Positions 1-7,895 of a DNA stretch of 64,000 nucleotides are shown here, piece after piece. Positions within the stretch are counted from its first letter, which is position 1, and every line of letters begins with the position of its first letter. The stretch is taken from the NCBI RefSeq assembly GCF_014651055.1, contig NZ_BMWD01000023.1, forward strand, positions 93,979 to 157,978. The letters are read 5' to 3'. The notes beneath the pieces were generated by a model that was not told the origin of the DNA, made no database searches, and saw nothing but the letters and a program-made list of their open reading frames with translations. This DNA is from Streptomyces fructofermentans. Lineage in GTDB: Bacteria > Actinomycetota > Actinomycetes > Streptomycetales > Streptomycetaceae. Made by a program: the position numbers and the translations under genes.

Positions 1-493
1 TCAGGTCGGTGTCCACGATCTGCTCCTCCGATAGGTGGCCGATGGGCCGGAGTGCTTGTGGAACCAACCTCCCGTTCGGGCAGCCGCGACCGCGCCCATG
101 AAAGGCCGTGGGAAGTGCGTGGTGAACCCGTGGCCACGCACTGCGTGGTGGGACGAAAGACCCCGGGGGTCGGGCGCTGGAAGACCCGGGGGTCGGTGGT
201 CTGTGGCGGTTTGTCCGTGAGCTGTGCGACGGGCCGTGTGCCCCTGAGGTGGCCTTCTCGCGCCTTGCCGCCCAGTGCCTCCGGCGCGGGGGAGCGGAGC
301 CGGGTGGGGTCGCGGGTGTACCGATGCCGCCAGGGGGAGGTGTCGCCTGGCGGGTGGCGACCGCGGCCGGGGAGGGGGCGGTCACCGCCCCTGCGGACCC
401 GGGCCGGGCCCCGGACCGCCCCGGGTCACTTCACGGCGGCCCCCGGGCCGGCGGACGGGCGGGCGGCAGTGCCCGCGGGAGTGCCCGCGGGGG
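1..493. other. gene-less left edge
   Basis: No convincing gene lies here. On the plus strand a short open reading tail ends in TAG at 32-34 and could be the last codons of a gene lying outside the window, but ten codons are too few to name it. The rest is G+C-rich spacer downstream of the minus-strand LuxR regulator. Confidence 0.4.
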
Positions 494-3253
494 TCAGAGC
501 GCCATGTGCAGCTGCCGGCGGGAGTTGATGCCGAGCTTCGCGTACACCTTCCGCAGGTGCCACTCCACGGTGTGCGGGCTGAGGAACAGCTGCGCACCGA
601 TCTCGGAGTTCGTCAGTCCGCCGCGGGCGAGCTGCGCGATCTGCTTCTCCTGGGCGGTCAGCGGCGTTGGGGCGGCGCCCGTGCGGGCGGACAGGGTGTC
701 GCCGGTCGCCCGCAGCTCGCGCACGGCGCGTTCGGCCAACGCCTCCGCACCGAACGTGCTGAACATCGCGTGCGCGGTGCGCAGGTGATGACGGGCGTCA
801 CCGCGCCGGTTCTCACGGCGCAGCCACTCCCCGTACGCGAGGTGCGTCCGGGCGAGCTCCGAGTGGACCAGGGTGCGCTCGAACCGCTCGACGGCCTCGC
901 GGTACAGCGTGTCGGCTTCGGCGCCCCGGGTGAGCAGGGCGCGTGAGCGTGCCTGCGTGCCGAGCGCCCAGTCCGTGCCGGCGGCATCCGTGATCCGCGT
1001 CAGCCGGGCCAGCGCCGGCTCCGCCACCTCGGGGCGACCGAGGCGTGCCCCGGCCTCCACGAGCTCGACGAGCGCCCGGTTCGCCGCGATCAGGTTCCAC
1101 GGATCGCGGCTCGCCTCACGGGCGGCGGCCAGGGCCTCCTCGTACATGCCCAGGCTGTTGTAGAGGACGGCCAGCGCGCGCTGCGTGATGGCCACCCCGA
1201 ACCCCGTCTCCTCGCGGCCCGCCGTGCCGTCCATGCCGGCACGGATCAGGTCGGCCGCCTCACGGTCACGGCCCTGCCAGGCGGCGAGGGTCAGCGTGCC
1301 GAACGCCGTGAAGCCGCTGTCGGCGGCCTCCTGGATCGCGGCGATCTCCGCGGTGAGCAGGGCGGCGGCCTCCAGTTCGCCCGCGCTCACGTGGACGACG
1401 ACCCGTGAGTTCAGTGCGAGCGGCAGCTCGGCCAGTGCGCCGACGGCGCGGGCGGTCCGCACGTGCCGCTCCGACAGTTCGGTCCAGGCCCGGTCGTCCC
1501 ACATCTCCGCCGCGAGCACGGAGGCCAGCCACGACCAGCGCAGGACTTCCTCGGTCCCGGTCTCCTGGCGGAGGGCTCGCACCACGGCGCGTGAAGCGTC
1601 GGCTGCGGCCTCGTACCCGTCGGAGAAGCGGGTGGACAGGGCGTCCAGCAGCAGATCGACATGGCGAGGGGGGTTCGCCGCGCGGGGTGCGATCTGCTGG
1701 GCGGCTGCCGCGATGTTGCGGACGTCGATCCCGGAAGCGGGGCGTCCCGCGAACGTGGCGGCCGAGATGGTGTCGAGGAACGTCTCCCGGGCCAGGTCCG
1801 CGTCCAGCGGTACGAGATCCCGCGCGGCGGCCAGCAGGGCGGTCAGCGCTTCGGCGCCGTGGGTCGAGGAGAAGGCGATGCGGGCCCGCAGCAGCGCTGC
1901 CCGGGCGCGACCGCGTTCGTCCGCGGCGGTGCTCTCGGCCAGGGCCAGCAGTTCGCGTGCCGCGGTCGGCGCACCCGCGCGGAGCTTCGCCTCGGCGGCG
2001 GCAAGAGCCCGGGCGGCCTTGCGGCGCGGTTGGGGGGTCAGCACCGCCGCGTGCGCGAGGAAGGCAGCCGCCGCGGCAGCTCCGCCCCGCGACATCGCGC
2101 GTCCGGCGGCCGCTTCCAGGTCGGCTGCGACGGCCTCGTCGGGGCGTACGGTCGCCCGCGCCAGATGCCATGCGCGGCGGTCGGGGTCGAGGGACCGGTC
2201 GGTCACCTCCGCCAGTACGCGATGGGTCTCCCGTACGTCGGACAGCGACGCCGAGCGGTAGATCGCCGAGCGCAGAAGCGGATGCCGGAAGCGCACCAGC
2301 GCACCGATGTCGAGCAGCCCGGCGGCCACGGCCGGGCCGACCGCGCCAGGGGCGATGTCCACGCGTCTCGTCGCACGGCGCAGCAGGGTGACATCGCCGA
2401 TCGGTTCCGCGGCGGCGAGCAGCAGGACGCGCTGGGTGTCGGCGGGGAGGGCGCGCACCCGGGTGAGGTAGCTCCGCTCGATCCGCTTGGCCACCGGGCC
2501 CGGGTCGGGCAGACCGAGGGCGTCGGCGGGTTCCGCGTCCCTGCGGTCCTGGGGGAGCTCCAGCAGGGCCAGCGGGTTGCCCCGCGCCTCGGCGAGGATC
2601 CGCTCGCGGACCTGGTCGTCCACGGGCGTCCCCGGCACCGAATCCAGCAGGGCGCGGGCATCGGCGTTCGCCAGGCCCTCAAGCGTCAGCCCGGGCAGGT
2701 CGGCGAAGTCGTCCCGTCCCGGGGGCTCCCGGGTGGCGAACACCATCGCGAGCGGTTCGGCGAGCATGCGCCGCGCCACGAACGACATGGTCTGCGCGGA
2801 CACCTTGTCGAGCCATTGCGCATCGTCCACGAGGCAGAACAAGGGTTTCTCGGCAGCCGCGTCGGTCAGCAGCCCGAGGACGGCCAGGCCGACCAGGAAC
2901 CGGTCCGGAGGCGGTGCCGTGCTGAGCCCGAAGGCCGTGGAGAGCGCTTCTCTCTGCGGGCCCGGAAGACGCGCGGCATGTTCGAGGAACGGGGCGCAGA
3001 GCTGGTGCAGCCCTGCGTAGGGCAGTTCCATCTCGGATTCGGCGCCTGCTCCCCGCGTGACGCGGTGGCCGGCCGCGCGTGCCGCCAGATGGTCCAGGAG
3101 GGCCGTCTTCCCCATCCCGGCCTCACCGCGCAGGACCAGGACGGCACTTCGGCCCGCCTCGACGGCACGGGTGACCGCGTCGAGCGCGTCGCGCTCGCGC
3201 TTCCTGCCGCGCAGTGGCCTGCGGCCGTCGTCGTTCGTCCCGAGCCGCCCCAC
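494..3253 (-). CDS. LuxR-family ATPase regulator (LAL type), copy 1
   Basis: A large ATP-binding transcriptional activator of the LAL/MalT-like type, acting in the cytoplasm on DNA. From the GTG at 3253 it is 919 residues. A Walker A motif GEAGMGKT lies near residues 43-50 and a Walker B-like LVDDAQWLD near 143-150. A long helical repeat region follows, and the last 55 or so residues form a LuxR helix-turn-helix (SPHTVEWHLRKVYAKLGINS). An in-frame ATG at 3301 is possible. The GTG is preferred because the conserved part begins there and a TATGCT -10-like box ends 6 bases upstream, as in leaderless transcripts. It is clearly a paralogue of the protein at 7896-10760. Target genes and effector are unknown. 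Confidence 0.9.
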   Translation of the reverse strand: MGRLGTNDDGRRPLRGRKRERDALDAVTRAVEAGRSAVLVLRGEAGMGKTALLDHLAARAAGHRVTRGAGAESEMELPYAGLHQLCAPFLEHAARLPGPQREALSTAFGLSTAPPPDRFLVGLAVLGLLTDAAAEKPLFCLVDDAQWLDKVSAQTMSFVARRMLAEPLAMVFATREPPGRDDFADLPGLTLEGLANADARALLDSVPGTPVDDQVRERILAEARGNPLALLELPQDRRDAEPADALGLPDPGPVAKRIERSYLTRVRALPADTQRVLLLAAAEPIGDVTLLRRATRRVDIAPGAVGPAVAAGLLDIGALVRFRHPLLRSAIYRSASLSDVRETHRVLAEVTDRSLDPDRRAWHLARATVRPDEAVAADLEAAAGRAMSRGGAAAAAAFLAHAAVLTPQPRRKAARALAAAEAKLRAGAPTAARELLALAESTAADERGRARAALLRARIAFSSTHGAEALTALLAAARDLVPLDADLARETFLDTISAATFAGRPASGIDVRNIAAAAQQIAPRAANPPRHVDLLLDALSTRFSDGYEAAADASRAVVRALRQETGTEEVLRWSWLASVLAAEMWDDRAWTELSERHVRTARAVGALAELPLALNSRVVVHVSAGELEAAALLTAEIAAIQEAADSGFTAFGTLTLAAWQGRDREAADLIRAGMDGTAGREETGFGVAITQRALAVLYNSLGMYEEALAAAREASRDPWNLIAANRALVELVEAGARLGRPEVAEPALARLTRITDAAGTDWALGTQARSRALLTRGAEADTLYREAVERFERTLVHSELARTHLAYGEWLRRENRRGDARHHLRTAHAMFSTFGAEALAERAVRELRATGDTLSARTGAAPTPLTAQEKQIAQLARGGLTNSEIGAQLFLSPHTVEWHLRKVYAKLGINSRRQLHMAL

Positions 3254-3492
3254 GCGGGGAGCATAACAACGTCCTGGGTGCCCGGGCCTGCGACGCCACA
3301 TGCCGGACGTGCCTGCTCAACAGGCAGGACGGCGCCCCGGCGGCAGGCAGCGGGGGGCCGGTGCGGAGGCGGGCGGCGCACGGTGTCCCACTGTCTTTGC
3401 GGCCGTGGGAGCGGCGTCACACGCCCATCGGTTGTCCGGTCTCACAGGTATGGAACCGCGACCGTACGCATGCATCCCCCAGGAGGTGCCTC

Positions 3493-3762
3493 ATGGACTG
3501 GCGTGAACGCTCGCTCTGCCGGTACGAGGCCCCTGACCTCTTCTTCCCGATCGGCACCCATGACAGAGGGCCGGCCCTTCTGCAGACGGACGAGGCCAAG
3601 GCCGTCTGCCGCCGCTGCCCCGTGATGGGGCGCTGCCTGGACTGGGCCCTGGAGAGCGGCCCGGTGGAGGGTGTCTGGGGCGCCACCACGGAGGCGGAAC
3701 GCCGCGCCCTGCGCCGACGTGCGGCACGGATGACCGGAACCAGGACGATGTCCGCGGCGTAG
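3493..3762 (+). CDS. WhiB-family iron-sulfur regulator
   Basis: A small 89-residue Wbl protein, an actinobacterial transcription factor that binds a 4Fe-4S cluster and usually acts with the primary sigma factor. The four cluster cysteines are C9, C39, C42 and C48 (CxxC plus one on each side). A GVWGA turn at 60-64 is followed by a basic tail that probably contacts DNA. The ATG at 3493 follows an AGGAGG at 3481-3486. It is divergent from the LuxR regulator across about 240 bases. The exact Wbl subclass cannot be told from sequence alone. Confidence 0.93.
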   Translation: MDWRERSLCRYEAPDLFFPIGTHDRGPALLQTDEAKAVCRRCPVMGRCLDWALESGPVEGVWGATTEAERRALRRRAARMTGTRTMSAA

Positions 3763-3918
3763 GAGCGGCGCCCCGGCGACGGCCGAGTGGTCGTCGCACC
3801 GGTCCGGACCCACGGGGATGTCACAACATGTTGTGCCGAGCGGGGGCGCGGGGCGGCGGTGTGGCGGTCGATGATGCGGGCGGGGGATCGAAGCGCCTCC
3901 GGCCCGCACCGTCGTGTG

Positions 3919-4518
3919 TCACACCGCCGGGGTCTCCTCGACCCGTACCGCCGAGATGTCCAGGGTCAGCGTGACCTTGTCGCTGATGAGGACGCCACCG
4001 GTCTCCAGCGCGGTGTTCCAGGTCAGCCCCCAGTCGGAGCGACGGAGCGTGGCCGTGGCCTCGAAGCCGACCCGCTGCTGTCCGTAGGCGTCCTCGCCGG
4101 CCCCTCCGAATGCGATGTCGAGGGCGAGGGGGAGTTCGATGCCCTTGATGCTCAGGCGGCCGTCGAGACGGAAGGCGTCGTGGCCGAGCGGCGAGATCCC
4201 GGTGCTGTGGAAGACCATCAGCGGGAAGGTCGCGGAGTCGAAGAATTCCGGTCCTTTCAGGTGTGCGTCGCGTTCCTGAATCCCTGTTTCCGTGCTGTTC
4301 GTCTGCATGCTCACATGGGCCTCGGAGCGGGCGGGGTCGGATCCGTCGAGCTTGAGGAGGCCCTCGTAGCGGGTGAACCGGCCCCGGACGTTCGAGATCA
4401 TGGCGTGCCGGACGGCGAATCCGATCGTGCTGTGGACCGGATCTATGGCGTAGGTGCCGGTCAGTGCCGCATAGGAATGCGGCTCCCGGGATGCCGGCTG
4501 GTCTTTTCGCACGAACAT
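3919..4518 (-). CDS. YceI family protein
   Basis: A 199-residue YceI-like lipocalin-fold protein. The family binds isoprenoid-type lipids, often quinone-related. The hallmark opening TGTYAIDPVHSTIGFAVRH starts near residue 20. The family's GxF, SDWGLTWN and end-strand segments are all present. No signal peptide is evident, so the protein is probably cytoplasmic, as in many actinobacterial members. The start is the ATG at 4518; upstream in-frame codons read through the terminator hairpin at 4559-4591 and are not credible. It follows the NmrA-like gene on the same strand but the hairpin separates them, so it probably has its own promoter. Confidence 0.9.
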   Translation of the reverse strand: MFVRKDQPASREPHSYAALTGTYAIDPVHSTIGFAVRHAMISNVRGRFTRYEGLLKLDGSDPARSEAHVSMQTNSTETGIQERDAHLKGPEFFDSATFPLMVFHSTGISPLGHDAFRLDGRLSIKGIELPLALDIAFGGAGEDAYGQQRVGFEATATLRRSDWGLTWNTALETGGVLISDKVTLTLDISAVRVEETPAV

Positions 4519-4558
4519 GATGCATGCCTTTTCTATGCGTTTGTCGCTCCACGGGGAA

Positions 4559-4591
4559 GGGCCTGCCGTCCGCGGTGCGGACGGCAGGCCC
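4559..4591 (-). terminator. 15-bp perfect hairpin, terminator
   Basis: Arms 4559-4573 and 4577-4591 are perfect inverted repeats around a GGT loop. The hairpin lies 40 bases past the stop of the NmrA-like gene and before the YceI start, so it probably ends the upstream transcript. There is no T-run, as is usual in this type of genome. Confidence 0.7.
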
Positions 4592-4630
4592 CCGGCGGGG
4601 TGAGAGCCGCGGGCGGCCGTCACCCGGCGA

Positions 4631-5374
4631 TCACTGCTGCGCGAGCCAGTCGGCGAAACGGGTCTCCGCGATGTTGGCGTCCGGGCCGGGCAGCAGGGTG
4701 TCCTCCCGCAGCTCCGCACCGAAGTAGGGGGCGTGCACGTCCGTCACGACGTGCCGGGGGTCGTTCCTGGCGGCGAGGCCCTTGCCGATCAGCTCGTCCA
4801 GCTGGAAGGTGTCCGGGCCCGCCACCTCCACCACGCCGTTGACCGGTGTGCCGACGGCCGTACGTCCCACCGTGGCGGCGACGTCGTCGGAGTGGACCGG
4901 ACGGATCTTGACCGGGGCCAGGCGGACCGTGTCGCCGTCGGTCGCCGCCGCGGCGATGCTCTTCATGAACTCGAAGAACTGGGTGGCGTGGACGATGGAG
5001 TACGGGATCCCCGACGACCTGATCAGCTCTTCCTGGGCCTGCTTGGCGCGGAAGTAGCCGCTCTGCTGGAGCCGTTCGGTACCCACCACCGAGAGGGCGA
5101 CGTGGTGGCCCACTCCGGCGTTCGCCTCCGCCTTGAGGAGGTTGGTGGTCGAGGTGCGGAAGAACTCCAGGACCGCGTCGTCCTCGAACGAGGGGGAGTT
5201 GGACACGTCGACCACGACCGACGCTCCGCTCAGGACCTCGGCCAGGCCCTCACCCGTCAGTGTGTTGACGCCGGTGTTGGGAGCGGCGGGCACTGCCTCG
5301 TGGCCGTGCTCATTGAGCTTGGCGACCAGCTTCGAGCCGATGAGTCCGGTACCGCCGATGACTACGACCTTCAT
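4631..5374 (-). CDS. NmrA-like NAD(P)-binding protein
   Basis: A 247-residue atypical short-chain dehydrogenase of the NmrA/NAD(P)H-binding class. Members are either redox sensors or reductases acting on small molecules. The nucleotide-binding GGTGLIG lies at residues 7-13 and a YFRAK sequence near 106-110 matches the YxxxK position. The ATG at 5374 is followed at once by MKVVVIGG, the usual family start, and AAAGGA lies just upstream as a ribosome site. Substrate is unknown. The pairing with YceI is typical for gene neighbourhoods of this type but gives no firm function. Confidence 0.88.
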   Translation of the reverse strand: MKVVVIGGTGLIGSKLVAKLNEHGHEAVPAAPNTGVNTLTGEGLAEVLSGASVVVDVSNSPSFEDDAVLEFFRTSTTNLLKAEANAGVGHHVALSVVGTERLQQSGYFRAKQAQEELIRSSGIPYSIVHATQFFEFMKSIAAAATDGDTVRLAPVKIRPVHSDDVAATVGRTAVGTPVNGVVEVAGPDTFQLDELIGKGLAARNDPRHVVTDVHAPYFGAELREDTLLPGPDANIAETRFADWLAQQ

Positions 5375-5891
5375 AGTGGCAATCCTTTCGGGATGCTGTT
5401 GTTGGCTACAGGGGAGACGACCGGCCCTGAACGCTTCGTGTGACGCTCGGCGGCCACATTCTTTTGATGGTTCTGTTCGCGGCCCGGGAAGGACGGGCGA
5501 GGGCCGGTCGAGGGGCCCTTTGCGTGGGGGAGCGGGGGCGCGCGGGTGCTGCTCTGCCCGGCTCACGGGTAGGACCGCGTGTACGGAGGCGCTGTGACGC
5601 GCCGAGGCCGTCCGGCGCGGCAGGGAGGGCATGACGGGGAGAGCGCGGCGGGGAGGGCGTGGCGGGGAGGGCTGCCGTGCGGCGGACCCCGTGACCGCGG
5701 TCTCTGTCACGGATGCCCGGCGTGCTCGGTCGGCAGGGCATGACGATCACCGCAGAAGGCGCCGCGCTGCCGGTCGTGACGGCGCGCCCGGGGGCAGCAG
5801 CGGGGTGCCGGCGGGGCCCGCGGGCCCGTGTCCGGGGGCTACGGCCCGGCCGGGCGTGTCCGCGGGGCGGTTCCGCCGTCCGCCGGACGGT
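5375..5891. other. intergenic region
   Basis: About 500 bases between divergent genes with no supported coding frame. It should carry the promoter of the minus-strand NmrA-like gene, with a less G+C-rich patch around 5450-5475. Open frames here on both strands are Arg/Pro/Gly-rich and look like shadows. Confidence 0.4.
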
Positions 5892-6524
5892 GTGACCGGC
5901 GTGGATACGGCTGTCCTCGTTCCGCGCTGCTTGCTGACCGTGCTGTTCGCCGCCGTGGCCGCGCACGGCCTGTGGCGTGGACGCCGGTCGGCGGACCGCG
6001 GATGGCGCGGCCGGGTCGATGGCTTCCTGCACGCCGTGATGGCCGTGGCGATGGCCGCCATGCCCTGGGGCCGGGACTGGGACTGGGGCCGGGAGTGGAG
6101 CCGGGGGCTGCCCGTGGTGGCGATGACGGTCCTGTTCGGCGCGGCCGCGCTGTGGTTTCCGCTGATCGCGATCGTGCGGAGGAACGACCGTGGGACCGCG
6201 CTGGTCGACCGGTTGCCGCACACGGTCGGTATGGCTGCGATGGTGTGGATGCTGCAGGCCCCTCATGCCGGTGGGGAGCGCGAGCACGTGAACCTGGCCG
6301 ACGGCTCTTCGCCGGCGCATCACGCCGCGACCGGGCCGGCGGTCACCGCGCTGCTGGCGATGCTTCTGCTGGGGTGCGCGTTGCGGTCGTTGACGCGGTC
6401 CATGCCGCCACTGTGGGCGGTGGCCGCCGGCACCGGCGCCGGGGCGGCCGCGGAGCCCTACCGCCAGGCCGGGGAGGGCGCGATGGCCCTGGGCGCGGCC
6501 GTCATGCTGGTGATGCCGCACTGA
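5892..6524 (+). CDS. DUF5134-like membrane protein
   Basis: A 210-residue integral membrane protein resembling the DUF5134 family of actinobacteria; function unknown. Hydrophobic helices start at about residues 5, 40, 75, 105, 150 and 185. There is a conserved-looking HAVMAVAMAAMPWG segment near residue 50 and a His-rich stretch (PHAGGEREH, PAHHAATG) between helices. The start is either the GTG at 5892 or the GTG at 5901; neither has a strong ribosome site. It stands alone on the plus strand. Confidence 0.75.
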   Translation: MTGVDTAVLVPRCLLTVLFAAVAAHGLWRGRRSADRGWRGRVDGFLHAVMAVAMAAMPWGRDWDWGREWSRGLPVVAMTVLFGAAALWFPLIAIVRRNDRGTALVDRLPHTVGMAAMVWMLQAPHAGGEREHVNLADGSSPAHHAATGPAVTALLAMLLLGCALRSLTRSMPPLWAVAAGTGAGAAAEPYRQAGEGAMALGAAVMLVMPH

Positions 6525-6655
6525 ACTGCTCGGGCGCACTGACTGCCCGGGCGCGGGGGCCGAGCGGTGCGCCGACACCGCCAACGTTGTGATTCCTGCC
6601 CCACCCGTGCGACGCGAATTTGACTAGGTGGCACACGTTGCACATCATGTTCTAT

Positions 6656-6666
6656 GTTCAATGAAC
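6656..6666. promoter_or_regulatory. palindromic operator candidate upstream of SDR
   Basis: GTTCAATGAAC is a perfect 5+1+5 palindrome ending 19 bases before the ATG of the SDR gene. A TTGACT at 6620-6625 could be a -35 box, with a weak -10 (CATCAT at 6643-6648), which would put the palindrome around the transcription start. That is where a repressor would act. No regulator is identified. Confidence 0.45.
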
Positions 6667-6685
6667 TTCGAACGATGAGGGTCTG

Positions 6686-7456
6686 ATGACCGCGAACTCG
6701 ACCAGTCGAACCTCCTTCTCCGGGCATGTTGCGATCGTCACCGGGGCCGGATCGGGTATCGGACGCGCCACCGCTGTCGCGTTCGCAGAAGCCGGCGCGC
6801 ACGTACTCGGCGTGGGCCGCCGCGAGGAGCCCCTGAAGAAGACAGCGGCAATGAACAGCAACATCAAGATCCTGGCCGTCGACGTCTGCGCGGACGGCGC
6901 ACCCGACGAGATCGTCCGCACCGCCGTCCAGCAGTGGGGACGCCTCGACCACGTGGTCAACAACGCCGGAGCGACAGCGGTCATGCCGCTGGCGGACACG
7001 GAAAAGGAGATCGTCCTCGACCTCCTCGCGGTCAACGTCGTCGCTCCCAGCCTGCTCGCACGCGCCGCCCTGCCGCATCTGCGGGAGACCTCCGGAACGA
7101 TCATCAACCTCTCCAGCACCTACGGGCACCGGCCGATGGCCGGCGGCGCGCACTACGCGGCCACCAAGGCCGCCATCGAGCAGCTGACCCGCAGCTGGGC
7201 GCTCGAACTCGCCGGCGAAGGCGTCCGTGTCAACGCGGTCGCTCCCGGCCCCACCCGGACCGACGTCATGCTGCACGCCGGCCTCAGCCCTGAAGCCGCC
7301 AACGACATGTACGCCTACGAGCGCGAACGCATCCCCACGCACCACATCGCCGACGCGGACGAGATGGCCCACTGGGTCCTGCGGCTGGCGGAGCCCGCCG
7401 GACGCCATGCGACCGGCCAGGTGATCACGGTCGACGGCGGTCTCGAACTGATCTGA
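6686..7456 (+). CDS. SDR family oxidoreductase
   Basis: A classical 256-residue short-chain dehydrogenase/reductase, cytoplasmic, using NAD(P)(H). The cofactor motif TGAGSGIG is at residues 19-26, NNAG at 92-95, and the catalytic Ser-Tyr-Lys are near S143, Y157 and K161 (YAATK). The end GQVITVDGGLELI matches the family's C-terminal pattern. Substrate is not predictable. The ATG at 6686 lies just behind a GAGGG-type ribosome site and the palindrome at 6656-6666. It may be controlled by one of the neighbouring regulators, which is inference. Confidence 0.92.
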   Translation: MTANSTSRTSFSGHVAIVTGAGSGIGRATAVAFAEAGAHVLGVGRREEPLKKTAAMNSNIKILAVDVCADGAPDEIVRTAVQQWGRLDHVVNNAGATAVMPLADTEKEIVLDLLAVNVVAPSLLARAALPHLRETSGTIINLSSTYGHRPMAGGAHYAATKAAIEQLTRSWALELAGEGVRVNAVAPGPTRTDVMLHAGLSPEAANDMYAYERERIPTHHIADADEMAHWVLRLAEPAGRHATGQVITVDGGLELI

Positions 7457-7895
7457 CACCACGCCGCTTCCGCGGCCGTGCCCCGTGACCGGCCGTGACC
7501 GGAACGGAGGAGGCCAGGGCCTCGGCCCGGCCGCCCCCGGCCCGCCGGGCTGTCGCCGCCCACCGGGTTGCCGCCGCGCATGACACCGAAGCGCGCCGAA
7601 GCCGCTGCCCGCCAGCCCGGCAGCCCCGCAGCCCGGAAACAGAAGCCGGCCACGGGTACGTCCCGCAAGCACCCGAGCGAAGATCCGCCTCGGGTGCCGG
7701 GAAGCAGGCCGTCCGCGTCACAAAACCGGGCCCATCCCGGTCAACCTGCTGAACCGGCCCGATCAACGCACCGCACAGCACCCCCAGGAGCGAACAAACG
7801 CGCAGTTCACAAGGCTTCCGTGCCCCTACGTCGTCCAGCGATCGTCCCGACAACCGCCGGGGCACGCCTCCGCCCAGCCCTAGGAGCCGTCTCCC
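7457..7895. other. intergenic region
   Basis: About 440 bases between the SDR and the second LAL regulator. No coding frame has credible composition. An AGGAG near 7882-7886 is the ribosome site for the gene starting at 7896. Confidence 0.4.

Noticed and set aside
1661..3625. Long plus-strand frame opposite the first LAL regulator
   Set aside because: Arg/Gly-rich with no ribosome site; it is the shadow of the minus-strand gene.
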